A DNA stretch of 32,948 nt from an uncultured Bacteroides sp. (GTDB taxonomy: Bacteria > Bacteroidota > Bacteroidia > Bacteroidales > Bacteroidaceae). Positions 1-7,513 of this stretch are shown piece after piece (the stretch's first letter is position 1; every line of letters starts with the position of its first letter). The notes under the pieces were generated by a model. The model was not told the DNA's origin. It worked only from the letters and a program-made list of their open reading frames with translations, and ran no database searches. The stretch spans positions 1 through 32,948 of the forward strand of contig USSR01000007.1 of the NCBI GenBank assembly GCA_900557355.1, given 5' to 3'. The position numbers were made by a program, and so were the translations under genes.

Positions 1-43
1 CAACCAGTGCCATTAACAAAGGCAGATACAATTTCTTAGTCAT
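1..43 (-). CDS. Start of an exported protein, cut by the window edge
   Basis: Only the first 14 codons are present (MTKKLYLPLLMALV). A short basic start (two lysines) followed by an unbroken hydrophobic run is the beginning of a signal peptide or a first membrane segment, so the product is probably exported or membrane-bound. It lies 138 bp downstream of xerD on the same strand. A TAnnTTTG-type box (TATCTTTG on the minus strand, 126-133) in that gap could be its own promoter, although no good -33 partner is visible. The family cannot be identified from so few residues. Confidence 0.5.
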   Translation of the reverse strand, partial: MTKKLYLPLLMALV

Positions 44-181
44 CTTAGGTATAAATTAATTGTTTGTAATTGAAATTAGTCTACTCGTTTTTCTTAGTGC
101 CTATTACCACATAATAATAGCCTCGCAAAGATATTAAATCTATCGGCACAATCTAACACGAATAGCCAATTTTATTATAAT

Positions 182-1132
182 TTAATGAAATCCTGTATCT
201 TTTCTGTACTTAATGTTCCGTGGATGGTGCTCAATGATCTCACTTCGCAACATATTCCGGTCGATATGGGTGTAGATTTCAGTGGTCGCAATAGACTCGT
301 GTCCCAGCATACATTGGATGGCGCGGAGGTTGGCACCTCCTTCCAACAAGTGGGTGGCGAAGGAATGGCGGAAGGTGTGCGGACTGATATTTTTGGTGAT
401 GCCGGCTTTCTCTGCCAGCTCTTTAATCAGGTGAAAAACCATGATGCGGGAAATGCTATTTCCCCATCGGGCGAGAAAAACGTAATCTTCAAATCCTTTC
501 TTTATTTTACCAAGATTGCGGTCGAGCAGCCAGTATTTTATTTCTTTGATGGCACGGGGAGAAATAGGGACTAAACGCTGTTTGCTGCCTTTTCCTTCTA
601 CCTTGATGAAACCCTCGTCAAAGTAGAGTTCGGATAACTTCAGGTTACAAAGTTCCGAGACACGTAATCCGCAGCTGTATAGGGTTTCTAGGATGGCCCG
701 GTTGCGTTGTCCCTCCTTCTTGCTCATATCTACAGTGGAGATAATAGTATCTATTTCTTCGACGGTAAGCACTTCGGGTAGTTTGAATCCGATTTTAGGA
801 CCTTCGAGTAGTTCGCTGGGATCATCTTCCCGATAGTCTGCCATGACCAGAAAGTGGAAGAAAGATTTTATTCCCGACAGGATACGTGCTTGCGAGCGGG
901 GATGAATACCGATGTCATGTAATCCGGCGGCAAAGCGTTGCAAATCATCCAGAGTCACAGCCAGCATATCGATGTTTTCTGTTTTCAGAAAACACAGCAG
1001 TTTGTTAAGATCGGTCAGGTAGGCATCAAGCGTATTGGCAGAAAGAGCCTTTTCTAACTTTAAATATTGCTGGTACTTTCTGATTATCAACGCTTGTCTC
1101 TCGTTATTCGTTGATTTTTCTTCTGTTTTCAT
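182..1132 (-). CDS. xerD: Site-specific tyrosine recombinase XerD
   Basis: A 316-residue tyrosine recombinase. The N-terminal SAM-like DNA-binding domain covers about residues 14-100 and the catalytic domain about 118-300. The full catalytic set is visible: R157 in GLRVSEL, K181 in the GKGSKQR hairpin, H252 and R255 in PHTFRHSFATHLL, H278 in LGH, and the nucleophile Y287 in EIYTH. Length and the order of motifs match chromosomal XerC/XerD proteins, which resolve chromosome dimers at dif, and not the longer integrases of conjugative elements. No conjugative or integron-type gene is nearby and the neighbours are housekeeping genes, which supports the chromosomal role. XerD rather than XerC is chosen on overall resemblance; that distinction is an inference. 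The gene runs away from aroQ across a 239-bp divergent gap. Confidence 0.88.
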   Translation of the reverse strand: MKTEEKSTNNERQALIIRKYQQYLKLEKALSANTLDAYLTDLNKLLCFLKTENIDMLAVTLDDLQRFAAGLHDIGIHPRSQARILSGIKSFFHFLVMADYREDDPSELLEGPKIGFKLPEVLTVEEIDTIISTVDMSKKEGQRNRAILETLYSCGLRVSELCNLKLSELYFDEGFIKVEGKGSKQRLVPISPRAIKEIKYWLLDRNLGKIKKGFEDYVFLARWGNSISRIMVFHLIKELAEKAGITKNISPHTFRHSFATHLLEGGANLRAIQCMLGHESIATTEIYTHIDRNMLRSEIIEHHPRNIKYRKDTGFH

Positions 1133-1142
1133 TTCTTTTTTC

Positions 1143-1150
1143 TACCTTTG
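1143..1150 (+). promoter_or_regulatory. Possible -7 box of an aroQ promoter
   Basis: TACCTTTG fits the Bacteroides -7 consensus TAnnTTTG and points toward aroQ, which would give a leader of roughly 215 nt. No TTTG is visible at the -33 position, so the call rests on one box. It sits immediately upstream of the xerD start codon, so this promoter would face the putative xerD promoter at 1350-1357. Confidence 0.3.
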
Positions 1151-1297
1151 CTCCGCGAAAATAGGCTGCACTTTAGCAGAATACTGATAAATTTGCTTCT
1201 GCGTACGGTCTGCACTATCTTGGCAACTCGATTTAAATATTTCTTAGGGCATATCTGAGCCGTGTCTGCTCCGTATTCGCTCCGTATCTATACACTT

Positions 1298-1341
1298 GGA
1301 CTTGGTACGGACTTGGTACGGACTTGGTACGGAGCAGGTAC
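1298..1341. repeat. 11-bp tandem repeat, three exact copies plus one variant
   Basis: GGACTTGGTAC occurs exactly at 1298-1308, 1309-1319 and 1320-1330. A degenerate copy, GGAGCAGGTAC, follows at 1331-1341. Just upstream, around 1266-1287, two TCCGTAT-type segments look like inverted relatives of the ACGGA core. The array lies in the 5' leader that both divergent transcripts (xerD and aroQ) would share. Confidence 0.85.
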
Positions 1342-1349
1342 TTCCGGGA

Positions 1350-1357
1350 CAAAGGTA
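1350..1357 (-). promoter_or_regulatory. Possible -7 box of a xerD promoter
   Basis: On the minus strand this reads TACCTTTG, a full match to TAnnTTTG, directed toward xerD with a leader of about 210 nt. The nearest TTTG upstream is at 1381-1384, giving a 23-bp spacer that is longer than usual. It lies only 15 bp from the aroQ start codon and faces the candidate promoter at 1143-1150. Confidence 0.3.
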
Positions 1358-1371
1358 TAAAAAATTGTGTT

Positions 1372-1794
1372 ATGAGGATACAAATAATTAATGGCCCGAA
1401 TATCAATCTGCTGGGCAAACGTGAACCTTCCATTTACGGCAGTGTTACTTTTGAAGATTATCTTGCCGAACTTCGTCAGAAGTATACTGATATACAGATA
1501 GACTACTTTCAGTCGAACATTGAAGGAGAGCTGATAGATAAGATTCAGCAAACCGGTTTTGATGTAGATGGGATTATCCTGAATGCGGGTGCCTACACGC
1601 ATACCTCTATCGCCCTGCAGGATGCTATCCGTTCGGTTACTTCTCCGGTTATCGAGGTACATATTTCTAATGTGCATGCTCGTGAGGCTTTCCGTCATGT
1701 ATCTATGATAGCTTGCGCCTGTAAAGGCGTTATCTGCGGTTTCGGGTTGAACTCCTACCGCCTGGCGCTGGAAGCGTTGATAAGTGATAAATGA
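1372..1794 (+). CDS. aroQ: Type II 3-dehydroquinate dehydratase
   Basis: A 140-residue enzyme that converts 3-dehydroquinate to 3-dehydroshikimate in the shikimate pathway; type II enzymes form dodecamers in the cytoplasm. The family motifs are in order: NGPNINLLGKREPSIYG at residues 7-23 with active-site R17 and Y22, FQSNIEGELID at 46-56, NAGAYTHTSIAL at 71-82, and EVHISNVHAREAFRH at 95-109 with the E95/H97 pair and R104/R108. The ATG at 1372 is chosen because the protein then begins directly with MRIQIINGPN, as the family does. An upstream in-frame extension from 1324 adds 16 residues that fit nothing. pyk starts 22 bp downstream, so the two are likely co-transcribed. Confidence 0.95.
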   Translation: MRIQIINGPNINLLGKREPSIYGSVTFEDYLAELRQKYTDIQIDYFQSNIEGELIDKIQQTGFDVDGIILNAGAYTHTSIALQDAIRSVTSPVIEVHISNVHAREAFRHVSMIACACKGVICGFGLNSYRLALEALISDK

Positions 1795-1816
1795 TTAAAT
1801 AAATAGGTATAAGATT

Positions 1817-3274
1817 ATGTTATTAAAACAGACTAAGATCGTTGCAACCATTTCTGATAAACGCTGCGACGTTGATTTTATAAAAGGCTTGTTTGAAGCC
1901 GGTATGAATGTGGTGCGTATGAACACGGCACATCTTGGGCGCGAAGGTGCGGAGATGTTGATAGATAATGTGCGTGCGGTATCTAATCGCATAGCTATCT
2001 TGATGGATACTAAGGGACCGGAGGTGCGCACTACCATCTGTGCTGAACCCATTCCGTATAAAGTAGGGGATAAGGTAAAAGTGGTAGGCAACCCGGATCT
2101 GGAGACTACCCGCGAATGCATTTCTGTTTCTTATCCCAGTTTTGTGCACGATGTGGCTGTTGGCATACATATTCTTATAGATGATGGCGATCTGGAAATG
2201 GTCGTTGTGGAAAAGACGGATGATTATCTGGTGTGTGAGATACAAAATGATGCTACTCTGGGAAGTCGTAAGAGTGTAAATGTACCGGGTGTACGTATCA
2301 ATCTTCCTTCTCTGACGGAGAAGGACCGTACAAATATCCTGTATGCCATTGAGAAAGATATTGATTTTATTGCTCACTCTTTTGTACGTAATAAACAGGA
2401 TGTTCTGGATATAAAGGAAATACTGGATGCCCATAACAGCGATATCAGGATTGTTGCCAAGATAGAAAATCAGGAAGGCGTTGATAACATCGATGAAATT
2501 CTGGAAGTAGCTGACGGTGTGATGGTAGCTCGCGGTGACTTGGGCATTGAAGTTCCGCAAGAACGTATTCCCGGTATCCAGCGTGTGCTCATCCGTAAAT
2601 GTATTCTGGCTAAGAAGCCGGTAATTGTGGCTACTCAGATGCTTCATACGATGATTACGAATCCGCGTCCTACCCGTGCAGAGGTAACGGACATTGCAAA
2701 TGCTATCTATTACCGTACGGATGCTTTGATGCTGAGCGGTGAAACAGCTTATGGTAAATATCCGTTGGATGCTGTGAAAACCATGACAAAGGTTGCCGCA
2801 CAGGCAGAAAAAGATAAATTGGCTGATAATGATATCCGAATTCCGTTGGATGAAAACAGCAATGATGTGACAGCTTTCCTCGCAAAGCAAGCAGTAAAGG
2901 CTACTTCAAAGTTGAAGATACGTGCGATCATTACTGATAGTTACAGTGGACGTACAGCCCGTAATCTGGCTGCATTCCGTGGTAAATATCCGGTGTTGGC
3001 TATTTGTTATAAGGAAAAGACCATGCGTCATCTGGCACTTTCTTATGGCGTGGAAGCCATTTATATGCCGGAGCTTGCTAACGGACAAGAATATTACTTT
3101 GCAGCTTTGCGCCGTCTGCTGAAAGAAGGTCGTCTGTGCGAGACTGATATGGTCGGTTATCTAAGTAGCGGCAAAGCCGGTACACATACTTCTTTCCTTG
3201 AAATTAACGTAGTGGGAGATGCTCTGAAGTATGCAGAAGAAAGTGTATTGCCCAATAAGAATAGATACCTTTGA
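1817..3274 (+). CDS. pyk: Pyruvate kinase
   Basis: A 485-residue pyruvate kinase, catalysing phosphoenolpyruvate + ADP to pyruvate + ATP as the last step of glycolysis. Visible landmarks are R34 in VVRMN, MDTKGPEVRT at 63-72, the active-site KIENQEG with K215 and the metal ligand E217, MVARGDLGIE at 236-245, and the TQML...NPRPTRAEVTDIANA stretch at 273-296 followed by LMLSGETAYGKYP at 304-316. The C-terminal regulatory domain occupies roughly residues 350-475. The usual NFSHG segment reads NTAHLG here, keeping the N and H positions. It follows aroQ by 22 bp and is presumably in the same transcript. Confidence 0.96.
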   Translation: MLLKQTKIVATISDKRCDVDFIKGLFEAGMNVVRMNTAHLGREGAEMLIDNVRAVSNRIAILMDTKGPEVRTTICAEPIPYKVGDKVKVVGNPDLETTRECISVSYPSFVHDVAVGIHILIDDGDLEMVVVEKTDDYLVCEIQNDATLGSRKSVNVPGVRINLPSLTEKDRTNILYAIEKDIDFIAHSFVRNKQDVLDIKEILDAHNSDIRIVAKIENQEGVDNIDEILEVADGVMVARGDLGIEVPQERIPGIQRVLIRKCILAKKPVIVATQMLHTMITNPRPTRAEVTDIANAIYYRTDALMLSGETAYGKYPLDAVKTMTKVAAQAEKDKLADNDIRIPLDENSNDVTAFLAKQAVKATSKLKIRAIITDSYSGRTARNLAAFRGKYPVLAICYKEKTMRHLALSYGVEAIYMPELANGQEYYFAALRRLLKEGRLCETDMVGYLSSGKAGTHTSFLEINVVGDALKYAEESVLPNKNRYL

Positions 3275-3276
3275 TT

Positions 3277-3367
3277 AATTGACAATTGACAGTTGACAAT
3301 TACTATGCAGTGTGACAGCGCAGTTAATTGTCAATTGTCAATTATCAATTGTCAATAGTTAATTGTC
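3277..3367. repeat. AATTGTC/GACAATT repeat cluster forming a long inverted repeat
   Basis: The left arm (3277-3302) is built from GACAATT-type units. The right arm (3324-3367) is built from repeated AATTGTC units in the opposite sense, and the two are separated by about 21 nt of unrelated sequence. RNA from this gap between pyk and the methyltransferase could fold into a long A+U-rich hairpin. The cluster runs to within 8 bp of the methyltransferase start codon, leaving no room for a separate promoter or a recognisable ribosome-binding site. Confidence 0.8.
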
Positions 3368-3374
3368 GATTGTT

Positions 3375-4004
3375 ATGACCATAGACGAATATATTTTACA
3401 GCATATCGATGATGAAGGCGATTATCTGAAAGCTCTTTATCGGGATACGCACCTTAAATTGCTGTATCCGCGTATGGCGTCAGGACACTTGCAGGGTCGG
3501 ATGCTGAAGATGTTTGTCAGGATGATTCGTCCCCGGAGAATATTGGAAATCGGTACATATAGCGGTTATTCAGCTCTTTGCATGGCCGAAGGGTTGCCGG
3601 AAGACGGAATGTTGTATACGTTTGAGATTAATGATGAGCAGGAGGACTTCACACGCCCTTGGCTAGAAAATTCTGTTTATGCAGATAAAATTAAGTTTTA
3701 TATAGGTAATGCCTTGGAAATGGTCCCACAGTTTGATCTTACTTTTGATCTTGCTTTTATTGATGGTGATAAGCGCAGGTATATAGACTATTATGAAATG
3801 GTGCTGCCACGTCTGTCTGATGGTGGTTATATCCTTGCTGATAACACCTTGTGGGATGGACATGTGCTTGAAGAACAACCGCATCGCACCGACTTGCAAA
3901 CCATCGGCATCAAGGCTTTCAATGACCTTATTGCACAAGATTCGAGGGTGGAAAAGGTGATCCTTCCTTTGCGTGACGGACTGACGATTATACGTAAGAA
4001 ATGA
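3375..4004 (+). CDS. O-methyltransferase, family 3 (SAM-dependent)
   Basis: A 209-residue soluble methyltransferase of the catechol-O-methyltransferase-like family (Methyltransf_3). The SAM-binding motif I is ILEIGTYSGYSALCMAEGL at residues 56-74, the acidic end of beta-2 is FEI at 83-85, FIDGDK at 128-133 carries the metal-binding aspartate region, and ILADNTLWDG at 153-162 holds the second metal-binding pair D156/N157. The ATG at 3375 is preferred to a TTG four codons upstream that lies inside the repeat cluster. The physiological substrate is unknown. The stop codon is only 3 bp from the end of the convergent sensor-kinase gene, so there is no space for a terminator and the two transcripts probably overlap. 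Confidence 0.88.
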   Translation: MTIDEYILQHIDDEGDYLKALYRDTHLKLLYPRMASGHLQGRMLKMFVRMIRPRRILEIGTYSGYSALCMAEGLPEDGMLYTFEINDEQEDFTRPWLENSVYADKIKFYIGNALEMVPQFDLTFDLAFIDGDKRRYIDYYEMVLPRLSDGGYILADNTLWDGHVLEEQPHRTDLQTIGIKAFNDLIAQDSRVEKVILPLRDGLTIIRKK

Positions 4005-4007
4005 TAT

Positions 4008-5954
4008 TTAAGCCAGCGGATAGGTGATTGTAACCACTTTTTGTTCTCCTTCCGAAACCAGATAGCTTCCTTTAAATGCTTCCAGACAAAGTTTGTTGAT
4101 GTCATGCAGGATGCGTTGCTCCTGTTCGTCTTTCCATATATGGTAAAGTGGACTTCCTGTGACAGTAATTCTGAGGTATTGCCCCTCTTTTGTCAGTGTA
4201 TATTCTACTTGGCAAATATCTCCGGTATACAATTTGGGTACGCACAATAGTGATGACAGTACTTTGAGGAACCATCTGCTATCTGCCTGAATGGGTAATA
4301 TCTCTAAATCTGTATGGAAGTATGCATTCACCATTTTTGTTTGCATATTTACCATCATTTTTACTTCCCGACAGAGTTCCACGGCATCACATTCTTGTAC
4401 GTTAAATCGCATCATTCCTGCTTCAAGACGTGATAAATCAAGGATATTGTTTATCAAGGCCAGTAACTTTTCAGAATTATGCTTTATGGTAACCGAGTAT
4501 TCCTGTATTTCTTCTTCGGAAAGGTTTTTCTCGGTGGACAACAATTCAGAGAAGCCTACGACGGTATTCAGTGGTATACGGATCTCGTAAGTGATATTTT
4601 TCAGAAAATACTCTTTCATTTTATCTGTTGCTTCTATCGTTTCTAATGCTTGCCGGGTTTCTTCCTCCGAACGACGTAGTTGCCGGTGAATACAAAAGGC
4701 ACGTATGATGGCAAGAAGCATGAGGATCAGTATGATGGCAGAGGCTCCGACGTATATCCAGCGATATTGTTTGGTCAGTAGTTCCTTGTCTAATAACGCT
4801 TTCTGGATTTTATAGTTGGCCTGATATACTTCTTCATGGCGTTGCAGCATATCCTGATTGAGAGAATCTCCTTTTAGGGCTGCTGTTTTATAAATATTGG
4901 CTGCTTCTTCATATCGACCGGCTTCTAGCATAGCTTCTGCTTTCATCTTAAGGATACTATTTTCGTGAAAGGGTTCTGCTCCTTGGCAGGATGATAAGGC
5001 CAGATCGAAGGCTTGGAAACATTTGTCCCAGTCTTTTATAAGTTTATAATATACCCCCCATAAAGCATGGTAATCAATATAGTAGCTGAAATATATTTCT
5101 TTATCGTAATATTTCTTTGCTCTTGTCAGGTGCATTTTAAGATTATCTTTGTCTTTGGTTTTAGCATAAACCATACCGAAAGATACTTCTATTTCTAAAT
5201 AGATGTTTTTCAGTACATTGATAGATTGTGTGTCCTCTTTTATCAACTTTTCCACTACCTTTTGTTGCTGCTCTAATTCGCTGAGGGCTTCTATATATTT
5301 CTGTTGCGACAGATATATTTCAGCTAGGCTTTTGTGTATCAGTAGGAGAGAATAATTGTTGGCATTCGGATTTATAGTCAAAGCTTGTTTATAGCTTGCA
5401 ATCGCTTCATCATATTGCTCTGCAAAATTTTGTGCCTGCGCCAAGGCTATGAGTGAAACGAATACTCCCCTGTCATACTTGATCCGTATGGATTCTTTTT
5501 GCATTTCTTTGGCCTGCATAATGGCGTATTCCGTATCTCCCTGGGCACACCTGGCTTGTAGGATGGATAACCAGATGGTATAATAGAGTGAGTAATTTTT
5601 ATATCGGTAGCTGGCTTCCTTCAGGTTCAGAAAACATCGTTCCATCTCAGACGCTTCAGCCCGGAATTCATAGTGACGGCAGTAATCAAAAAGGACGTAT
5701 AACTCTTCTTCATGTATCCCTTTTTGTCTGGATAGCGCAAGAGCTGAGTCCAGGAATTCTAAAGCTATATCTTTGCCCATATATTGCTGGAATGCATTTC
5801 TCAATATCTTTGAGCGGAGTGTATCGTTTGACTCAAATTTGACGGTCTGAAAGATGCTGTCACGGAATTGCTTGTCCGTTGAGATAGATGATTCTGCTCT
5901 TATCTGGAAAAGTATTCCTATTATAAACAAAAGTATAAATATTATTTTCTTCAT
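4008..5954 (-). CDS. TPR sensor histidine-kinase homologue, predicted pseudokinase
   Basis: A 648-residue membrane protein. It has a signal peptide at 1-20, a periplasmic helical region with TPR-like repeats at about 40-375 (clearest at 170-235 and 290-365), a coiled stretch, one membrane helix at 399-421, and a cytoplasmic part from 422 that aligns with HisKA and HATPase_c. The H-box reads NITYEIRIPLN, so the phospho-acceptor position is Y456 (codon TAC), not histidine. The later boxes are also lost. No N-box asparagine is seen around 560-575, the G1 box reads ITVTGSPL where the neighbour has ITDTGCGI (D replaced by V598, second G by P602), and no GTGLGL G2 box exists. The frame is open and well conserved elsewhere, so this looks like a maintained pseudokinase rather than debris. 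Start at 5954 is set by the signal peptide and by the ATGA overlap with the upstream kinase gene. Confidence 0.85.
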   Translation of the reverse strand: MKKIIFILLFIIGILFQIRAESSISTDKQFRDSIFQTVKFESNDTLRSKILRNAFQQYMGKDIALEFLDSALALSRQKGIHEEELYVLFDYCRHYEFRAEASEMERCFLNLKEASYRYKNYSLYYTIWLSILQARCAQGDTEYAIMQAKEMQKESIRIKYDRGVFVSLIALAQAQNFAEQYDEAIASYKQALTINPNANNYSLLLIHKSLAEIYLSQQKYIEALSELEQQQKVVEKLIKEDTQSINVLKNIYLEIEVSFGMVYAKTKDKDNLKMHLTRAKKYYDKEIYFSYYIDYHALWGVYYKLIKDWDKCFQAFDLALSSCQGAEPFHENSILKMKAEAMLEAGRYEEAANIYKTAALKGDSLNQDMLQRHEEVYQANYKIQKALLDKELLTKQYRWIYVGASAIILILMLLAIIRAFCIHRQLRRSEEETRQALETIEATDKMKEYFLKNITYEIRIPLNTVVGFSELLSTEKNLSEEEIQEYSVTIKHNSEKLLALINNILDLSRLEAGMMRFNVQECDAVELCREVKMMVNMQTKMVNAYFHTDLEILPIQADSRWFLKVLSSLLCVPKLYTGDICQVEYTLTKEGQYLRITVTGSPLYHIWKDEQEQRILHDINKLCLEAFKGSYLVSEGEQKVVTITYPLA

Positions 5955-7042
5955 GCTCTGCCCTCCTGCTTTAATGGGTGTGTGAAGACGAAGCGTGAAC
6001 CATCGGTATACTGCGGGTCTATCCATATTCTTCCGCCAAGACGGCTGATGATGAGCTGGCAGATAGCTAATCCGAGACCTGTTCCCTGAGATTTCTCGTT
6101 TACTCTTTCGAAACGTTCGAATATGCTGCTTTGTTTTTCTGACGGGATACCGCAACCGGTATCTGTGATGGAGAATTGAGCCATCCCTTCTTCATTCTGT
6201 TCCAATTGCAGAATGATGCTTCCTTCTTTTGTAAACTTAGTTGCGTTGACCAATATATTGATTAGTACCTGGTGTAACCGCAGTGTATCAGTTTCGATTT
6301 CCAAAGAAGGAAGTTCTGTCCTGAAGAATATTTCAGCCTGTGTTTGTTTGATACCTTCCAGTGTTTGTATGATACCTTCGCACAAGTTTACTGCATTGCA
6401 CTGCTTGAGATTGAATTTCATGTTTGTTACGTCAAGGCAAGAGATGTCCACTACATCATTTACGAGATTCAGTAAGAGGCGTGAATTTAGTTGGATGATG
6501 TCATTGCATTGTTTTCGGGTTTCTTCATCAATGCCCGGAGTAGTAAGTACGTCAGAGAAACCGGATAAAGCGTTTAGAGGTGTTCGGATTTCATGACTCA
6601 TATTTGATATGAACAAGCTTTTATTGCGTATTGAGTTTTCCACGGCTTTTTCTGCCTTTTGTAACTTCCGTTTTGAAAGCATTAATTTTTTTGCTTTTCT
6701 TTTTAGGTAAAGGAAGCCGAAAATCGTGATAATGATAAGGCAAGGCAATACGATAAGGGCTAATAACAACAAATGATTCTGTTGCTGGTTATTGGCCAGT
6801 TGTAATTCGTCAATAGAATATGTATTACGTAGATCTTTTACTTTGTGAGTACTGATTTCTTTGTAGTCAGCATCAATCTTTTCTCCTAATTCTTTGTATA
6901 GATTGGCAGCTTTTTCATACTGCTGCTCTTTCATGTATTGATCCGCAACTTTTCGGAGGCTATCTTGTTTACTGTCCTGATTAGCCTGACTGCAAAGAAG
7001 CAAGGGAGGCAGGAGTAGCAATATGAAGACGAGTCTTTTCAT
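5951..7042 (-). CDS. Membrane sensor histidine kinase with short periplasmic domain
   Basis: A 363-residue kinase. It has an export signal at 1-19 (LLLC at 14-17 could be lipobox-like but is not a good match), a small periplasmic region at 20-88 with about one TPR-like hairpin (KVADQYMKEQQYEKAANLYK), a membrane helix at 89-113, a dimerisation region with the H-box NMSHEIRTPLN (H150), then a complete ATPase domain: N-box around N262-N266 (NILVNATKFT), G1 ITDTGCGIP (D294), F-box FERFERV and G2 GTGLGLAIC (320-328). All catalytic elements are present. No receiver domain is attached and no response regulator is adjacent. Its stop codon overlaps the start of the downstream TPR pseudokinase (ATGA), so the two are translationally coupled and may act as a heteromeric sensor. 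Confidence 0.9.
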   Translation of the reverse strand: MKRLVFILLLLPPLLLCSQANQDSKQDSLRKVADQYMKEQQYEKAANLYKELGEKIDADYKEISTHKVKDLRNTYSIDELQLANNQQQNHLLLLALIVLPCLIIITIFGFLYLKRKAKKLMLSKRKLQKAEKAVENSIRNKSLFISNMSHEIRTPLNALSGFSDVLTTPGIDEETRKQCNDIIQLNSRLLLNLVNDVVDISCLDVTNMKFNLKQCNAVNLCEGIIQTLEGIKQTQAEIFFRTELPSLEIETDTLRLHQVLINILVNATKFTKEGSIILQLEQNEEGMAQFSITDTGCGIPSEKQSSIFERFERVNEKSQGTGLGLAICQLIISRLGGRIWIDPQYTDGSRFVFTHPLKQEGRA

Positions 7043-7065
7043 GTTTTTTTTGATTAGTGTTGTTG

Positions 7066-7073
7066 CAAAGATA
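7066..7073 (-). promoter_or_regulatory. -7 box for the two-kinase operon
   Basis: On the minus strand this reads TATCTTTG, matching TAnnTTTG, 23 bp before the kinase start codon at 7042. That gives a short leader of under 20 nt. No clear TTTG is present at -33, so the promoter may be weak or activator-dependent. Confidence 0.45.
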
Positions 7074-7122
7074 ATTTTATTATAGATTGATTGGCTTGAT
7101 AATCGTGCTAAAAAAAGTATAA

Positions 7123-7156
7123 TTTGTCAACTAACCCAGATATTTCAGTAACTTTG
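7123..7156 (+). promoter_or_regulatory. Promoter for rbfA
   Basis: TTTG at 7123-7126 and TAACTTTG at 7149-7156 match the Bacteroides -33 and -7 elements, with a 22-bp spacer. Transcription would start near 7163, about 18 nt before the rbfA ATG. It lies divergently to the kinase promoter at 7066-7073. Confidence 0.6.
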
Positions 7157-7180
7157 TCTCTAAATAAAGGAATAAATAGT

Positions 7181-7513
7181 ATGGAAACTACCAGACAGAA
7201 CAAAATATGTCGTTTACTTCAAAAGGAATTGAGCGAAATTTTCTTGTTACAAACAAAATCTATGCCGGGTGTATTGGTATCAGTTAGCGCCGTGCGTATC
7301 AGCCCTGACCTGAGTGTTGCACGTGCTTATCTCAGCATCTTTCCTTCGGAAAAGGCGGAAGAGATGATTAAGAATATCAATGAAAACATGAAGTCTATCC
7401 GCTATGAGCTAGGAACTCGTGTACGTCATCAGCTTCGTATCATCCCCGAACTGAAGTTCTTTGTGGATGACTCACTGGATTATCTTGAGAAAATAGATGA
7501 ATTGTTGAAGTGA
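7181..7513 (+). CDS. rbfA: Ribosome-binding factor A
   Basis: A 110-residue KH-fold protein that helps late maturation of the 30S subunit and 16S rRNA 5' end. Family signs are the N-terminal RQNKICRLLQKELSEIF helix, the central VRISPDLSVARAYLSIF strand-turn-strand, and the C-terminal RVRHQLRIIPELKFFVDDSL segment, all in the usual order and at the usual length. The ATG at 7181 is chosen over a TTG at 7124, which lies between the -33 and -7 boxes and adds 19 residues unlike the family. Its stop codon overlaps the GTG start of the downstream permease gene. Confidence 0.93.
   Translation: METTRQNKICRLLQKELSEIFLLQTKSMPGVLVSVSAVRISPDLSVARAYLSIFPSEKAEEMIKNINENMKSIRYELGTRVRHQLRIIPELKFFVDDSLDYLEKIDELLK

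Noticed and set aside
182..1132. XerD-like gene as the integrase of a mobile element
   Set aside because: Its length and motifs fit the chromosomal Xer type, and the neighbourhood is housekeeping genes with no attachment-site repeats or conjugation genes.
1823..2890. A long open frame of 355 codons on the minus strand inside pyk
   Set aside because: It is fully antisense to a well-supported pyruvate kinase gene, is rich in I, H, Y and R from reversed coding sequence, and resembles no family.
5955..6155. In-frame N-terminal extension of the TPR pseudokinase by 67 residues
   Set aside because: The extension overlaps the end of the upstream kinase gene, is basic and unlike a signal peptide, and the ATG at 5954 gives a proper signal peptide plus an ATGA coupling.
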